Shown here: positions 1 to 7,419 of the stretch, in pieces | Position numbering within the stretch: position 1 is the first letter of the stretch | How the letters are laid out: each line of letters opens with the position of its first letter | Assembly: GCF_900101505.1 (NCBI RefSeq) | Contig: NZ_FMZI01000010.1 | Coordinates: forward strand, 62,001 to 126,000 | DNA length: 64,000 nt | Origin: Antarctobacter albus | Lineage (GTDB): Bacteria; Pseudomonadota; Alphaproteobacteria; Rhodobacterales; Rhodobacteraceae | Reading direction: 5' to 3' | The notes under the pieces: generated by a model | What the model was told of the DNA's origin: nothing | Seen by the model: the letters and a program-made list of their open reading frames with translations, nothing else | The model's database searches: none | Made by a program: the position numbers and the translations under genes

Positions 1-249
<249 letters not shown>

Positions 250-278
250 TTCTGCGGGGTTCAGGCGCGAATTATTTG

Positions 279-309
279 AACGGCGGCAAGGGAATCTGTC
301 GCCGTTTTC
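279..309 (+). terminator. Rho-independent terminator after the dehydratase
   Basis: AACGGCGGCA at 279-288 pairs with TGTCGCCGTT at 297-306 (10 bp with one G-U) around an 8-base loop, and the stem runs into TTTTCT. It follows the dehydratase on the plus strand. Confidence 0.75.
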
Positions 310-512
310 TATTCCAGAGTTTTCCGAGTTATTTTCCCGGATTTCAGGGTTTCGAAACGTGTTGTTTCAACACCTGGATCAGGGATTCGGAAAGGTTCAA
401 TGGTCAACTCGCCCGACGCAGAGCCCGAACCTGATTCTCCCACTCATCGCTGCGGGCCGGACCGTGAAGCTGTCATGTGGTTGTTAAGCTCATGTTTTGT
501 TGGGGTGATGTT
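310..512. other. Intergenic stretch without a supported gene
   Basis: This stretch is richer in A and T than its surroundings and lies between the dehydratase terminator and the 3' end of tRNA-Cys. A small perfect hairpin, GTGTTG-TTT-CAACAC, sits at 359-373; it might help end the minus-strand tRNA transcript but lacks a clear T run. An 84-codon plus-strand frame at 233-487 overlaps the terminator and resembles nothing known to me. Confidence 0.5.
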
Positions 513-589
513 TGGAGATGCAGACGGGACTCGAACCCGCATGCTCCGGATTTGCAATCCGGCGCCATAACCAATTCAGCCACTGCATC
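513..589 (-). tRNA. tRNA-Cys (anticodon GCA)
   Basis: On the minus strand the 7-bp acceptor stem GATGCAG/CTGCATC is perfect, the anticodon stem CCGGA/TCCGG encloses TTGCAAA with anticodon GCA, and the T loop is TTCGAGT. The discriminator base is T, as is usual for cysteine tRNAs, and CCA is encoded (513-515). The gene starts 3 bases after the end of the class II tRNA-like gene at 593-680, so the two are very likely cut from one transcript. Confidence 0.95.
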
Positions 590-592
590 CAA

Positions 593-680
593 TGGCGGTA
601 GGCATTGGTCTCGAACCAAATTCTTGGGAAAGAACGCAACGATTAGCAGTCGTGCCCCGCACCTTGCGGGTTTACCTACC
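593..680 (-). tRNA. Atypical class II tRNA, anticodon GCU (serine type), 8/4-like cloverleaf
   Basis: On the minus strand the acceptor stem GGTAGGTA pairs with TGCCTACC over 8 bp (one T-G). It is followed by discriminator G and an encoded CCA at 593-595. The T stem is then 4 bp (TTGG/CCAA) around TTCGAGA. The D arm is a 5-bp stem, CCCGC/GCGGG, closing only AAGGT. The anticodon loop CTGCTAA carries GCU and the long variable arm is TTCTT-TCCC-AAGAA. G73 and the long arm are serine-tRNA identity features. Position 8 is A instead of the near-universal T, and the first anticodon-stem pair is a C-T mismatch. An ordinary 7/5 fold would leave a T-T mismatch in the T stem. The shape resembles the 8/4 allo-tRNAs. 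A decayed serine tRNA is the alternative. Confidence 0.65.
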
Positions 681-732
681 GGAGGGAGGTCAGCAACAAC
701 TGCGATATGTCATTTGCGTGGTCATGCCAAGA

Positions 733-761
733 CAAATAGGCGGGCGTGTCTCATTGGTCAA
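733..761 (-). promoter_or_regulatory. Predicted sigma-70 promoter of the tRNA pair
   Basis: Reading the minus strand, TTGACC (plus 756-761) is followed after 17 bases by TATTTG (plus 733-738). Transcription would begin near 726, about 45 bases before the class II tRNA-like gene, and would run through tRNA-Cys. Confidence 0.5.
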
Positions 762-780
762 GCTATTTGTTCGAATGTGC

Positions 781-798
781 GGTCCGGAATTCCGGACC
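781..798. repeat. Perfect 18-bp palindrome
   Basis: GGTCCGGAATTCCGGACC reads the same on both strands. It lies between the predicted tRNA promoter and the start of the oxygenase gene at 914. No T run follows on either strand, so a protein-binding site is more likely than a terminator. Confidence 0.5.
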
Positions 799-913
799 CC
801 AAAACGCGCTGCAAAAGAAATGTGACGTTTTCGGCCTTTCATGTCGCAAACAGACCGGTATCCGTCGCGGGCCGGTGGCATGCGGCTCGGATCCTTTCCA
901 TCGGGGCATCTGC

Positions 914-1465
914 ATGCTGTCACCCTATTCTCTCGACCGGATGTTTTCCGACACCGAGTGCGACCAGATCATCCGCCTGACCCAGGCACAGGACTTCAGC
1001 GACGCCGGCCTGGTGCGCGGGCGCCAGAATGAGAACATCCGCGTCGCCCGCATCACCTGGCTGGACGAAGAGGGCGAGGGCGCCTGGGTCTTTCGCCGGG
1101 TGATGGAAGTCGTGCGCGACGTGAACCGCGCGCATTTCAACTTTGCCCTGACCGAGTTCGCCGAGCGGGCGCAGGTCGCGCTCTATGCCTCGGACGCGGG
1201 CGGGCATTTTGACTGGCATTCCGACATCGGTGCCGGCACCTTTGCCCAGAAGCGCAAGCTGACGCTTGTCGCACAGCTGAGCGAAGGCAACGCCTACGAG
1301 GGCGGGCGGCTGGAGCTCAACGGCAACGGGCAGGTGGAAACAGCGGATGCGACACGCGGCAGCGCCATCCTGTTCCCCAGCTTCACGTTGCACCGGGTGA
1401 CACCGGTATCGCGGGGCCAGCGCTATTCTCTGACCACCTGGGTCCACGGGCCGGAATTCACCTGA
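914..1465 (+). CDS. 2OG-Fe(II) oxygenase (prolyl 4-hydroxylase-like domain)
   Basis: A 183-residue protein covering one double-stranded beta-helix oxygenase domain. Predicted iron ligands are H102 and D104 (WHSD) and H160 (TLHRVTPV), with R170 placed to bind 2-oxoglutarate. Such enzymes use O2 and 2-oxoglutarate to hydroxylate a substrate that cannot be told from sequence. The frame is open back to 746, but that extension looks non-coding and crosses the palindrome at 781-798; the ATG at 914 has GGGG a few bases upstream. The halogenase-type gene follows after 64 bases on the same strand. Pairs of this kind occur in proteobacteria that carry peptide- or tryptophan-halogenase-like loci. Confidence 0.8.
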   Translation: MLSPYSLDRMFSDTECDQIIRLTQAQDFSDAGLVRGRQNENIRVARITWLDEEGEGAWVFRRVMEVVRDVNRAHFNFALTEFAERAQVALYASDAGGHFDWHSDIGAGTFAQKRKLTLVAQLSEGNAYEGGRLELNGNGQVETADATRGSAILFPSFTLHRVTPVSRGQRYSLTTWVHGPEFT

Positions 1466-1529
1466 CCCTTTGCCATTTCGCCGCCTGCCGTTAGGCTGAC
1501 CCGGCGTAAGTTGCGGGGAGGGCAGCGGC

Positions 1530-3140
1530 ATGGGCGATCCGGTCACATCCATCACCATCGTGGGGGGCGGCACGGCCGGTTGGCTGGCGGCCGTTTTTCT
1601 GCGGACGAAATGCGCCCCAAAGATCAAGATCACCCTGATCGAGTCGCCCAACGTGCCCACCGTGGGCGTCGGCGAGGCGACGGTGCCGCACATGCCCGTC
1701 ACACTGCGCGAGATGGGCATCGACGACCAGGAGTTCATGCGGCGCTGCAACGCCTCGTTCAAGATGGGGGTGATGTTCAACGACTGGAACGTCGACCGCA
1801 AAGGCAGGTTCATCCGCTACATGAATCCCTTTGCCAGCCCGCCCCGGATCGAGGGCGTCGAGGCCGGTCACTATTTTCAGGCCTACGGCGCGGGCAACCG
1901 GGATTACATCCGGTCCTTTTCGCCGCTCATGGATCTCTTTGAATCCTGGAAATGCCCCTTTTCCCTGAACAAGCAGGGTGAGGATCCCATGCCCCGGGCG
2001 GGATATGCCTATCACCTCGACGCGGTCAAGTTCGCAGGGCTCCTGGCAGAGCGGGGCCGTGACCACGGTATCGAACACATCCTGGACGACGTCGACGATG
2101 TCGAGCTGGACGAGCGCGGATATGTCGCCGCGCTGGTTTTGCGGGAAACGGGCCGGCACCCGGTGCAGCTGGTCCTCGATTGCACCGGCTTTCGCGGGCT
2201 GGTCATCCAGAAGGCGCTGGGCGAACCCTTTGACAGCTATGCGGACTACCTGGGCAACGATCGTGCGATGGCGCTGCAGGTGCCGCATCCCGATCCCGAA
2301 AAGATCCGCGCCGCGACGCAATCCACCGCGCTGGGCGCCGGGTGGAGCTGGGCGGTGCCGCTCTTCAACCGCATCGGCACGGGCTATGTCTTTTCCTCGG
2401 CCCATCGTACGGACGACGAAGCCGCCGAAGAATTCCTGGCGCATCTGGGCGACATGGCCCCGCCGGGGGCAGAGCCGCGCGTGATCCCGATGCGGGTGGG
2501 CCGATCGCGCCGGGCCTGGGTCAAGAACTGCATCGCTCTGGGCCTGTCGGGCGGGTTCATCGAACCGCTGGAGTCCACCGCGATCCACATGATCGACATG
2601 GGCCTGCGCTGGCTGTTGCAGTACTTTCCCAGCCAGGACTACGAGGACGCCACCCGCGACGCCTACAACCGGGTGTCTGACGGGATGTTCAACGAGGTGC
2701 GGGACTTCATCTGCCTGCATTACCGCCTGAACAACCGCACCGACGATCCCTACTGGATGGATTCGCGCACCCAGCTGAAGATTTCCGACCGGCTGGAGCA
2801 CCTGCTGGACCTGTGGAAGCACCAGTTGCCCACGCCACTGGACGTGCCCTCGGCGCATCTGTTCACCTACAACGTCTTTACCGCCGTGCTGCTGGGCAAG
2901 CAGGTCTATGACAACGGTTATGGCGACGGGCAGTTGAACCGTTCTTTCGCGCTGCCCGAGAAGCCCTGGAAGGCGTTTCTGCGCCAGTCCGCGGCACGAA
3001 ACCGGGCTGTGCTGGACCACAAGGCGGATCACCGCCGGGTGCTGCTCGCACTACGTGGGGAGTTGCGCGCGGGCATGCGGGCCAGCACGCGCCTTGGTGA
3101 GGTCGATGAGTCGGGCGCAGCGGAATCCGCGCTGTTCTGA
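1530..3140 (+). CDS. Tryptophan halogenase family FAD-dependent protein
   Basis: A 536-residue flavoprotein with the family's landmarks. The FAD-binding GGGTAGW lies at residues 12-18 and GVGEAT at 46-51. K78 stands where the catalytic lysine of PrnA (K79) is found. The W-S-W-A-V-P box at 272-277 is the family's WxWxIP motif with Val for Ile. E345 in FIEPLEST matches the PrnA glutamate E346. Known members chlorinate tryptophan or related aromatics with FADH2, chloride and O2, and need a separate flavin reductase; none is nearby. No prenyltransferase or peptide synthetase gene is adjacent, so the substrate is unknown. The upstream oxygenase gene is probably co-transcribed. Confidence 0.85.
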   Translation: MGDPVTSITIVGGGTAGWLAAVFLRTKCAPKIKITLIESPNVPTVGVGEATVPHMPVTLREMGIDDQEFMRRCNASFKMGVMFNDWNVDRKGRFIRYMNPFASPPRIEGVEAGHYFQAYGAGNRDYIRSFSPLMDLFESWKCPFSLNKQGEDPMPRAGYAYHLDAVKFAGLLAERGRDHGIEHILDDVDDVELDERGYVAALVLRETGRHPVQLVLDCTGFRGLVIQKALGEPFDSYADYLGNDRAMALQVPHPDPEKIRAATQSTALGAGWSWAVPLFNRIGTGYVFSSAHRTDDEAAEEFLAHLGDMAPPGAEPRVIPMRVGRSRRAWVKNCIALGLSGGFIEPLESTAIHMIDMGLRWLLQYFPSQDYEDATRDAYNRVSDGMFNEVRDFICLHYRLNNRTDDPYWMDSRTQLKISDRLEHLLDLWKHQLPTPLDVPSAHLFTYNVFTAVLLGKQVYDNGYGDGQLNRSFALPEKPWKAFLRQSAARNRAVLDHKADHRRVLLALRGELRAGMRASTRLGEVDESGAAESALF

Positions 3141-3158
3141 GATGGCGGTCCGAGCGGT

Positions 3159-3863
3159 TCAGACCACCTCGATCACGCCCTTGTCGATGGCCAGCATATA
3201 GCCCCGGCGGGCGATGTTCTTGACCAGCAACTCGCTGACCATCTGGTTGCCCAGACCGTCGCGCAGCCGCTTGATCCGCGTCGCGCCAGAGGCCTCGTCG
3301 CAATCCGCCTCGGCCTTGCCAGAGATCACCGCCTCGATCTGGCTGCCGGTCAGCATCTCGTCGTCCAGCCGGGCTTCGGCCAGGACGGCCAGCGTTTCCA
3401 TCATCGCATCGGTCAGCTTGAACCCCATCGTGTTCAGGTAGACGGTATTTTCCTCGCGCGAGATGATCAGGCTGGACACCTCGATGCCGGATCGTTCAAT
3501 CTGGGCCATCCGCCGGTTGAGCGACACCAGCATCACCAGAAAGACCAGCGCAGCGACCAGCAGCGCAGCGGAAAAGACCAGCAGCACGAAGATCACGACG
3601 CGGTAGCTGGCCAGCGTGTCGGAAAAGGCGGTGCCGGACTGTGCCAGGATCTCCAGCAGCTTGACCTCGGCCTGGCTGGCAAGGTTGTCGTTTTCCAGGA
3701 AGATGCGTTCGACACGCGCGTTGAAGGCATTGCCGTCCGGCAGGGTCAGCAGCAGGACGGCCCCGGCCAGACCCAGGATGGTCACGATGGCGACAATGCC
3801 CAGCGTGACGATGCGGCTGCCAGAACGGCGGCTTTCGCTAGCGGTAATAGTGTTGCTTTGCAA
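3159..3863 (-). CDS. Membrane-anchored winged-helix (OmpR-type) putative regulator
   Basis: About 234 residues if translation starts at the TTG at 3863, which has GGAAC upstream; the longer frame to 4091 overlaps the neighbouring gene and reads as non-coding. Two membrane segments (about residues 18-43 and 85-115) flank a short extracytoplasmic stretch of about 40 residues. The rest faces the cytoplasm and ends in a winged-helix domain, with IKRLRDGLG as a possible recognition helix and RRGYML as the wing. ToxR-type regulators have the DNA-binding part first and the membrane segment after it; here the order is reversed. It overlaps the end of the next upstream gene by about 26 bases, suggesting coupling. 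No target is evident. Confidence 0.6.
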   Translation of the reverse strand: MQSNTITASESRRSGSRIVTLGIVAIVTILGLAGAVLLLTLPDGNAFNARVERIFLENDNLASQAEVKLLEILAQSGTAFSDTLASYRVVIFVLLVFSAALLVAALVFLVMLVSLNRRMAQIERSGIEVSSLIISREENTVYLNTMGFKLTDAMMETLAVLAEARLDDEMLTGSQIEAVISGKAEADCDEASGATRIKRLRDGLGNQMVSELLVKNIARRGYMLAIDKGVIEVV

Positions 3864-4158
3864 ATTCGAGTTCCGATGCGGTAGGGGGCGAATTGGTGAC
3901 CTTGACGATGCCCAGAACGACCCATCCGCCCGATGAAATGCGCGACCGGACGGCGCGTTCCGGCGACGACGGGCAAGAGCCCGAGCTGCGCACGATGCCG
4001 TAGTGCAGCCCGTATTTGGGCGTGTCGCGCTTGGCCTTGTAATGGATGTAGCAATCCGCCGCCGCGGCGCCGGGCATGGCCAGGGCGACAATGACGAGAG
4101 CAGCGGAAATCAGGCGGGCAAGGGTCGGGGACATGAGGGTACGCCGGGTTTGGGACAT
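3838..4158 (-). CDS. Small secreted protein of unknown function
   Basis: A 106-residue protein with a signal peptide (LISAALVIVALAMPGAAAA). The mature part has two cysteines, in DCYIHYK and SSGSCPSS, that could form a disulfide, and no domain I recognise. A second possible start is the ATG at 4134, which gives a tidier signal peptide. The first ATG lies inside an inverted repeat (4149-4167), so the initiation site could be controlled by a bound protein or by folding. The gene runs into the membrane winged-helix gene on the same strand and is probably in one operon with it; a periplasmic partner is conceivable but not shown. Confidence 0.55.
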   Translation of the reverse strand: MSQTRRTLMSPTLARLISAALVIVALAMPGAAAADCYIHYKAKRDTPKYGLHYGIVRSSGSCPSSPERAVRSRISSGGWVVLGIVKVTNSPPTASELEFAKQHYYR

Positions 4159-4167
4159 GATCCCAAA
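4149..4167. promoter_or_regulatory. Inverted repeat covering a start codon
   Basis: TTTGGGA-CATGA-TCCCAAA is a perfect 7-bp inverted repeat with a 5-base centre. The centre contains the minus-strand ATG at 4158. It could be an operator for the small-secreted-protein/winged-helix pair. A second imperfectly placed dyad, CAATATC-N8-GATATTG, lies at 4224-4245. Confidence 0.4.
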
Positions 4168-4333
4168 CTGCGCTGCCCGGTCGAGAAATTCAATAACGCG
4201 AAGGGCCTGGCAGGGCGGTTATCCAATATCCACGGGCTGATATTGAGCCGCCGGACGGGCCGGCAGGACGCTGGGGTCGGGAGTCGCTGACTTGACGCGG
4301 CTCTGACCCTTACCCGTGAGAGGAGAACACCTC

Positions 4334-4666
4334 ATGTCTGCACGTCTCATCACATCCATCGTTGCTGCCGGTGCGCTGGCCCTGTCGCTGACCGCGGCCT
4401 CGCCGGCGCAGGCCCGCAACAACGACGACCTCAAGAGGTTCCTCGGCGCTGCCGTCGGACTCTACATTCTTGGCCAGGCGATCGACAATCACCACCGTGG
4501 CCGGGTCGTGATTCAGCGTCAGCACAACGGGCACTGGAAGCATCGCCATCACAACGGCGGCAAGTGGAAAAAGCGGCACCACAACGGCGGCAAATGGAAA
4601 CGCAACGGCGGCCATCACAACGGATGCCGCAACGGTTGGAACCGCCACGGCCAGCGTTGCTGGTAA
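4334..4666 (+). CDS. Secreted histidine- and lysine-rich repeat protein
   Basis: A 110-residue exported protein. A signal peptide ending AQA is followed by a short hydrophobic helix (FLGAAVGLYILGQAI). The C-terminal half is very basic and rich in His, Asn, Gly, Trp and Lys, with decapeptides RHHNGGKWKK and RHHNGGKWKR repeated in tandem. The end, CRNGWNRHGQRCW, has a cysteine pair. The start at 4334 is chosen because GAGGAG lies at the right distance. RcnB-like periplasmic proteins have a comparable make-up, but the resemblance is one of composition only. Metal binding through the His pairs is an inference. A terminator follows. Confidence 0.65.
   Translation: MSARLITSIVAAGALALSLTAASPAQARNNDDLKRFLGAAVGLYILGQAIDNHHRGRVVIQRQHNGHWKHRHHNGGKWKKRHHNGGKWKRNGGHHNGCRNGWNRHGQRCW
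4544..4603 (+). repeat. 30-bp in-frame tandem repeat, two copies
   Basis: Units 4544-4573 and 4574-4603 start on codon boundaries and encode RHHNGGKWKK and RHHNGGKWKR; a partial third unit follows. They differ at a few bases, mostly silent. Confidence 0.8.
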
Positions 4667-4709
4667 CGCCTCCGGCACCCAGGATCGAGCAGTCCCCGAC
4701 CCGGGGGAG

Positions 4710-4742
4710 AGAGGGGTCTCTGCGGAGGCCCCTCTTTCGTTT
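4710..4742 (+). terminator. Rho-independent terminator
   Basis: AGAGGGG at 4710-4716 pairs perfectly with CCCCTCT at 4729-4735, followed by TTCGTTT. It ends the His-rich gene just before the convergent allA stop. Confidence 0.7.
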
Positions 4743-4747
4743 GATGC

Positions 4748-5233
4748 TCAGGGCAGGATGATCTCGACCGGCGGGTCGAGCCTGACCTCTTCGAGGTTGG
4801 CGGTCTCCCCGATCCGGTCCACCACGGCAAAGAGGCCGGGCGCGGACAGGGGCGTCAGCACGCCATGCCAGGTGCCGCGATGGAAATTCACCCCCTGCCC
4901 GGGTCCGGCGAGGAAGGCGTGGATCGCGCCGGGCCTGTCGCCCGGTTCAGCCACGATGACCAGCCAGGGATTGCGGTGCATGGGCAGGAAGGCCTGGCTG
5001 CCGTCCGGGTGGCGTTCGACCAGGTCGAGCAGGTAGGGCAGGGCGCGCGGCTCGGCATCGAACAGGCTGATGCCGGCCCGCCCGCCGGGACCGAAATCCA
5101 ACTGCGCGATGTCATGGTGGCGGCCGCATTTTCCCGCGTTGATCAGCTTGTCGGGCGGTCCCATGACCTCCAGCACTTCGCCGAAAGGGGCAAAGGCGCT
5201 TTGCGTCAGCGGTCGTGCGATGATCTGAGGCAT
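4748..5233 (-). CDS. allA: Ureidoglycolate lyase
   Basis: A 161-residue protein of the AllA family, which splits (S)-ureidoglycolate into glyoxylate and urea in the last step of allantoin breakdown. Family-typical segments are the N-terminal PLTQSAFAPFGEVLE, the FLPMHRNPWLVIVA strand region and NFHRGTWHGVLTPL near the C-terminus. The ATG at 5233 has AAGGAAAGG in front of it; the ATG 27 bases earlier has no such site. The PuuE-UraD fusion gene lies directly upstream on the same strand, separated by one copy of the dispersed motif, so urate-to-glyoxylate steps are grouped here. Confidence 0.9.
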   Translation of the reverse strand: MPQIIARPLTQSAFAPFGEVLEVMGPPDKLINAGKCGRHHDIAQLDFGPGGRAGISLFDAEPRALPYLLDLVERHPDGSQAFLPMHRNPWLVIVAEPGDRPGAIHAFLAGPGQGVNFHRGTWHGVLTPLSAPGLFAVVDRIGETANLEEVRLDPPVEIILP

Positions 5234-5274
5234 GTCCTTTCCTTTCGGTAGAGTGGGCACCGCCCCGCCCTTCG

Positions 5275-5296
5275 GGATATTTTCACAAAGAAGAAG
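5275..5296 (+). repeat. Dispersed intergenic motif, copy 1
   Basis: GGATATTTT followed by CACAAAGAAGAAG, a variant of the motif GGAGTATTTT-N-GCCAAGAAGAAG, here between the convergently read ends of the ureide genes (both genes are minus strand, the motif reads on the plus strand). Confidence 0.6.
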
Positions 5297-5304
5297 CCGA
5301 GGCG

Positions 5305-6717
5305 TCAGAGCAGGGCGTCGAGGCGCAGGCGTGCGATCCGTTCGACCTGGCGGCAGGCCTCGGTGAACTCCGTTTCGCTGTCATTGCCAAGGCGTCGTTC
5401 GAAAGCGGCGAGAATGCCCTGCTTGTCATGGTCGCGCACGGCGATGATGAAGGGAAACCCGTGCTTTTCGGTGTAGGCGTCATTGAGTTCTGTAAAGCGG
5501 GCGCGTTCCTCGTCGGTCAGGGCGTCAAGGCCCGCGCTGGCCTGTTCGGCCGTGCTTTCGGTGGTCAGGCGGCGCGCAGCGGCCAGTTTCCCGGCCAGGT
5601 CAGGGTGGGCGCGCAGCACGTCCAGCCGTTCCTGTTCGGTGGCGCGGCGAAAGGCGCGGGCAAGCGCATTGGCCAGCCCGGCGGGGCGGTCGTGCGCCGG
5701 ACCCAGTTCCAGGTCCCAGGCGCGGTCCGCGATCCAGAGGCTGTGTTCGTAGATGCCCCCGAACCGGGTCACGAAGGTATCGCGGTCCATCTGCGAGGGG
5801 CGCTCTGCCGTGATCGGCGGGTGGGTGGCGGCCCAATGTTCGGCGATTTGCAGGCGGGTCGGGGTCCAGACACCCTCATGCGCGGCGATATGGGTGAGAA
5901 AGCGTTTCAGCCCGGCGATCTTGCCCGGGCGTCCGATGAGGCGGCAGTGCAGGCCCACGCTCATCATCGCGGGTTTCCCGGCCTCTCCCTCGGCGTAGAG
6001 CGTGTCGAAGGCATCGCAGAGGTATTGACCGAAGTCCTGTCCCGTCACCCAGCCCGGCGCGCCGGCAAAGCGCATGTCGTTGGCCTCTAGCGTGTAGGGG
6101 ATGACCAGCTGGGCACGCCCGCCGATCTCTTTCCAATAGGGCAGGTCGTCGTCGTATGTGTCCGAGATATAGGCAAACTGCCCGGTCTCGGCAGTCAGCG
6201 CGACGGTGTTCATGGAACAGCGCCCGGTGTACCAGCCGCGCGGAGGCTCTCCGACGACCTCGGTGTGCAGGGCAATGGCCTCGGCGATCTGGGCGCGCTC
6301 TTCGTCCTCCGGCATGTCGCGGTGTTCGATCCATTTCAGACCGTGGCTGGCGATTTCCCAGCCCGCCTCCTTCATGGCCTCGACCTGTTCGGGTGACCGG
6401 GCCAGCGCCGTGGCCACGCCGTAGATCGTCAGCGGGATGCCCGCGCCGGTGAATAGGTCATGCAGGCGCCAGAATCCGGCGCGGGCGCCGTATTCATAGA
6501 TCGATTCCATGTTCCAGTGGCGTTGTCCCGGCCAGGGCGCGGCGCCGGGAATGTCCGACAGGAACCCTTCGGACCCTGCATCGCCGTGCAGCAGGCAGTT
6601 TTCGCCGCCTTCCTCGTAGTTCAGGACGAATTGCACCGCGACCCGCGCGCCGCCGGGCCACTGCGGGTCGGGGCGGTGGGGGCCGTGGCCGATCATGTCG
6701 CGGGGATAGCGGTTCAT
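5305..6717 (-). CDS. puuE-uraD: Bifunctional allantoinase (PuuE type) / OHCU decarboxylase (UraD)
   Basis: About 470 residues holding two enzymes. Residues 1 to about 300 form a polysaccharide-deacetylase-like allantoinase (start MNRYPRDMIGHG, then NYEEGGE, ASHGLKWIEH and GWYTGRCSMNT). The last 160 residues are an OHCU decarboxylase with FGGIYEHSLWIADRAW, LRAHPDLAGKLA and FPFIIAVRDHD. UraD decarboxylates the product of HIU hydrolysis to (S)-allantoin and PuuE opens the allantoin ring, so consecutive urate steps share one chain. ATG 6717 is preferred over GTG 6744 because the predicted transcription start lies close to 6740. AllA is encoded next. Confidence 0.9.
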   Translation of the reverse strand: MNRYPRDMIGHGPHRPDPQWPGGARVAVQFVLNYEEGGENCLLHGDAGSEGFLSDIPGAAPWPGQRHWNMESIYEYGARAGFWRLHDLFTGAGIPLTIYGVATALARSPEQVEAMKEAGWEIASHGLKWIEHRDMPEDEERAQIAEAIALHTEVVGEPPRGWYTGRCSMNTVALTAETGQFAYISDTYDDDLPYWKEIGGRAQLVIPYTLEANDMRFAGAPGWVTGQDFGQYLCDAFDTLYAEGEAGKPAMMSVGLHCRLIGRPGKIAGLKRFLTHIAAHEGVWTPTRLQIAEHWAATHPPITAERPSQMDRDTFVTRFGGIYEHSLWIADRAWDLELGPAHDRPAGLANALARAFRRATEQERLDVLRAHPDLAGKLAAARRLTTESTAEQASAGLDALTDEERARFTELNDAYTEKHGFPFIIAVRDHDKQGILAAFERRLGNDSETEFTEACRQVERIARLRLDALL

Positions 6718-6745
6718 CTCTGCCTCTTGGTCTGGGTCTGTCACC

Positions 6746-6774
6746 TAGGCACTGCGACCGGCGCTGATTGTCAA
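6746..6774 (-). promoter_or_regulatory. Predicted promoter of the ureide genes
   Basis: On the minus strand a perfect TTGACA (plus 6769-6774) is followed after 17 bases by TGCCTA (plus 6746-6751), a weak -10 box. The placement fits an mRNA starting just ahead of the ATG at 6717. Confidence 0.35.
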
Positions 6775-6833
6775 GTCCGAGACCCGCCGCGGGTGGTGGA
6801 CAGGCCCCGCGCCAGTGACTATCTAGGCGCATC

Positions 6834-7310
6834 ATGGCCAAGAAACCCGACAGCAACCCGAACTACAAGGTGATCGCCGAGAACCGGCGCGCCCGTTTTG
6901 ACTACGCGATCGAGGATGACCTCGAATGCGGCGTCGTGCTGAACGGGTCCGAGGTGAAATCCCTGCGCGAGAACACCTCGAACATCGCCGAGAGCTATGC
7001 GGCGGTTGAGGATGGCGAGCTTTGGCTGGTGAACAGCTATATCGCGCCCTACGAGCGCGCGATGTTCGGGCATGAGGAGCGGCGGCGTCGCAAGCTCTTG
7101 TGCTCCAAGCGTGAACTGGCCCGGCTCTGGAACGAGACCCAGCGCAAGGGCATGACGCTGGTGCCCCTGGTGCTGTATTTCAACCACAAGGGCATCGCCA
7201 AGATCAAGATCGGCATCGCCAAGGGCAAGAAGAACGTTGACAAGCGCGAGACCGAGGCCAAGCGCGACTGGAACCGTCAAAAGCAGCGCCTGCTGAAGGA
7301 ACGCGGCTGA
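6834..7310 (+). CDS. smpB: SsrA-binding protein SmpB
   Basis: A 158-residue protein that delivers tmRNA to stalled ribosomes in trans-translation. The core beta-barrel is evident: [22 protein letters not shown], the NIAESYA segment, and [25 protein letters not shown]. The basic tail with [20 protein letters not shown] is the part that enters the mRNA channel. Length and start are typical of the family. The gene is read away from the ureide genes across an 89-base gap. The tmRNA gene itself is not in the window. Confidence 0.97.
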   Translation: MAKKPDSNPNYKVIAENRRARFDYAIEDDLECGVVLNGSEVKSLRENTSNIAESYAAVEDGELWLVNSYIAPYERAMFGHEERRRRKLLCSKRELARLWNETQRKGMTLVPLVLYFNHKGIAKIKIGIAKGKKNVDKRETEAKRDWNRQKQRLLKERG

Positions 7311-7419
7311 CCCCGACGGCGCGGGAGGGGAAAGCCTGCGCGCCATTCCCTTATCGCTGGCCTGCCCGGCCCGCTACCCAGTCCGCGCCCCTTGGTGGGG
7401 CGCAGGAAAGGGAGTGGAC

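Noticed and set aside
4544-4603. Possible CRISPR-like array
   Set aside because: The repeats are adjacent, in frame and without spacers; they are coding tandem repeats.
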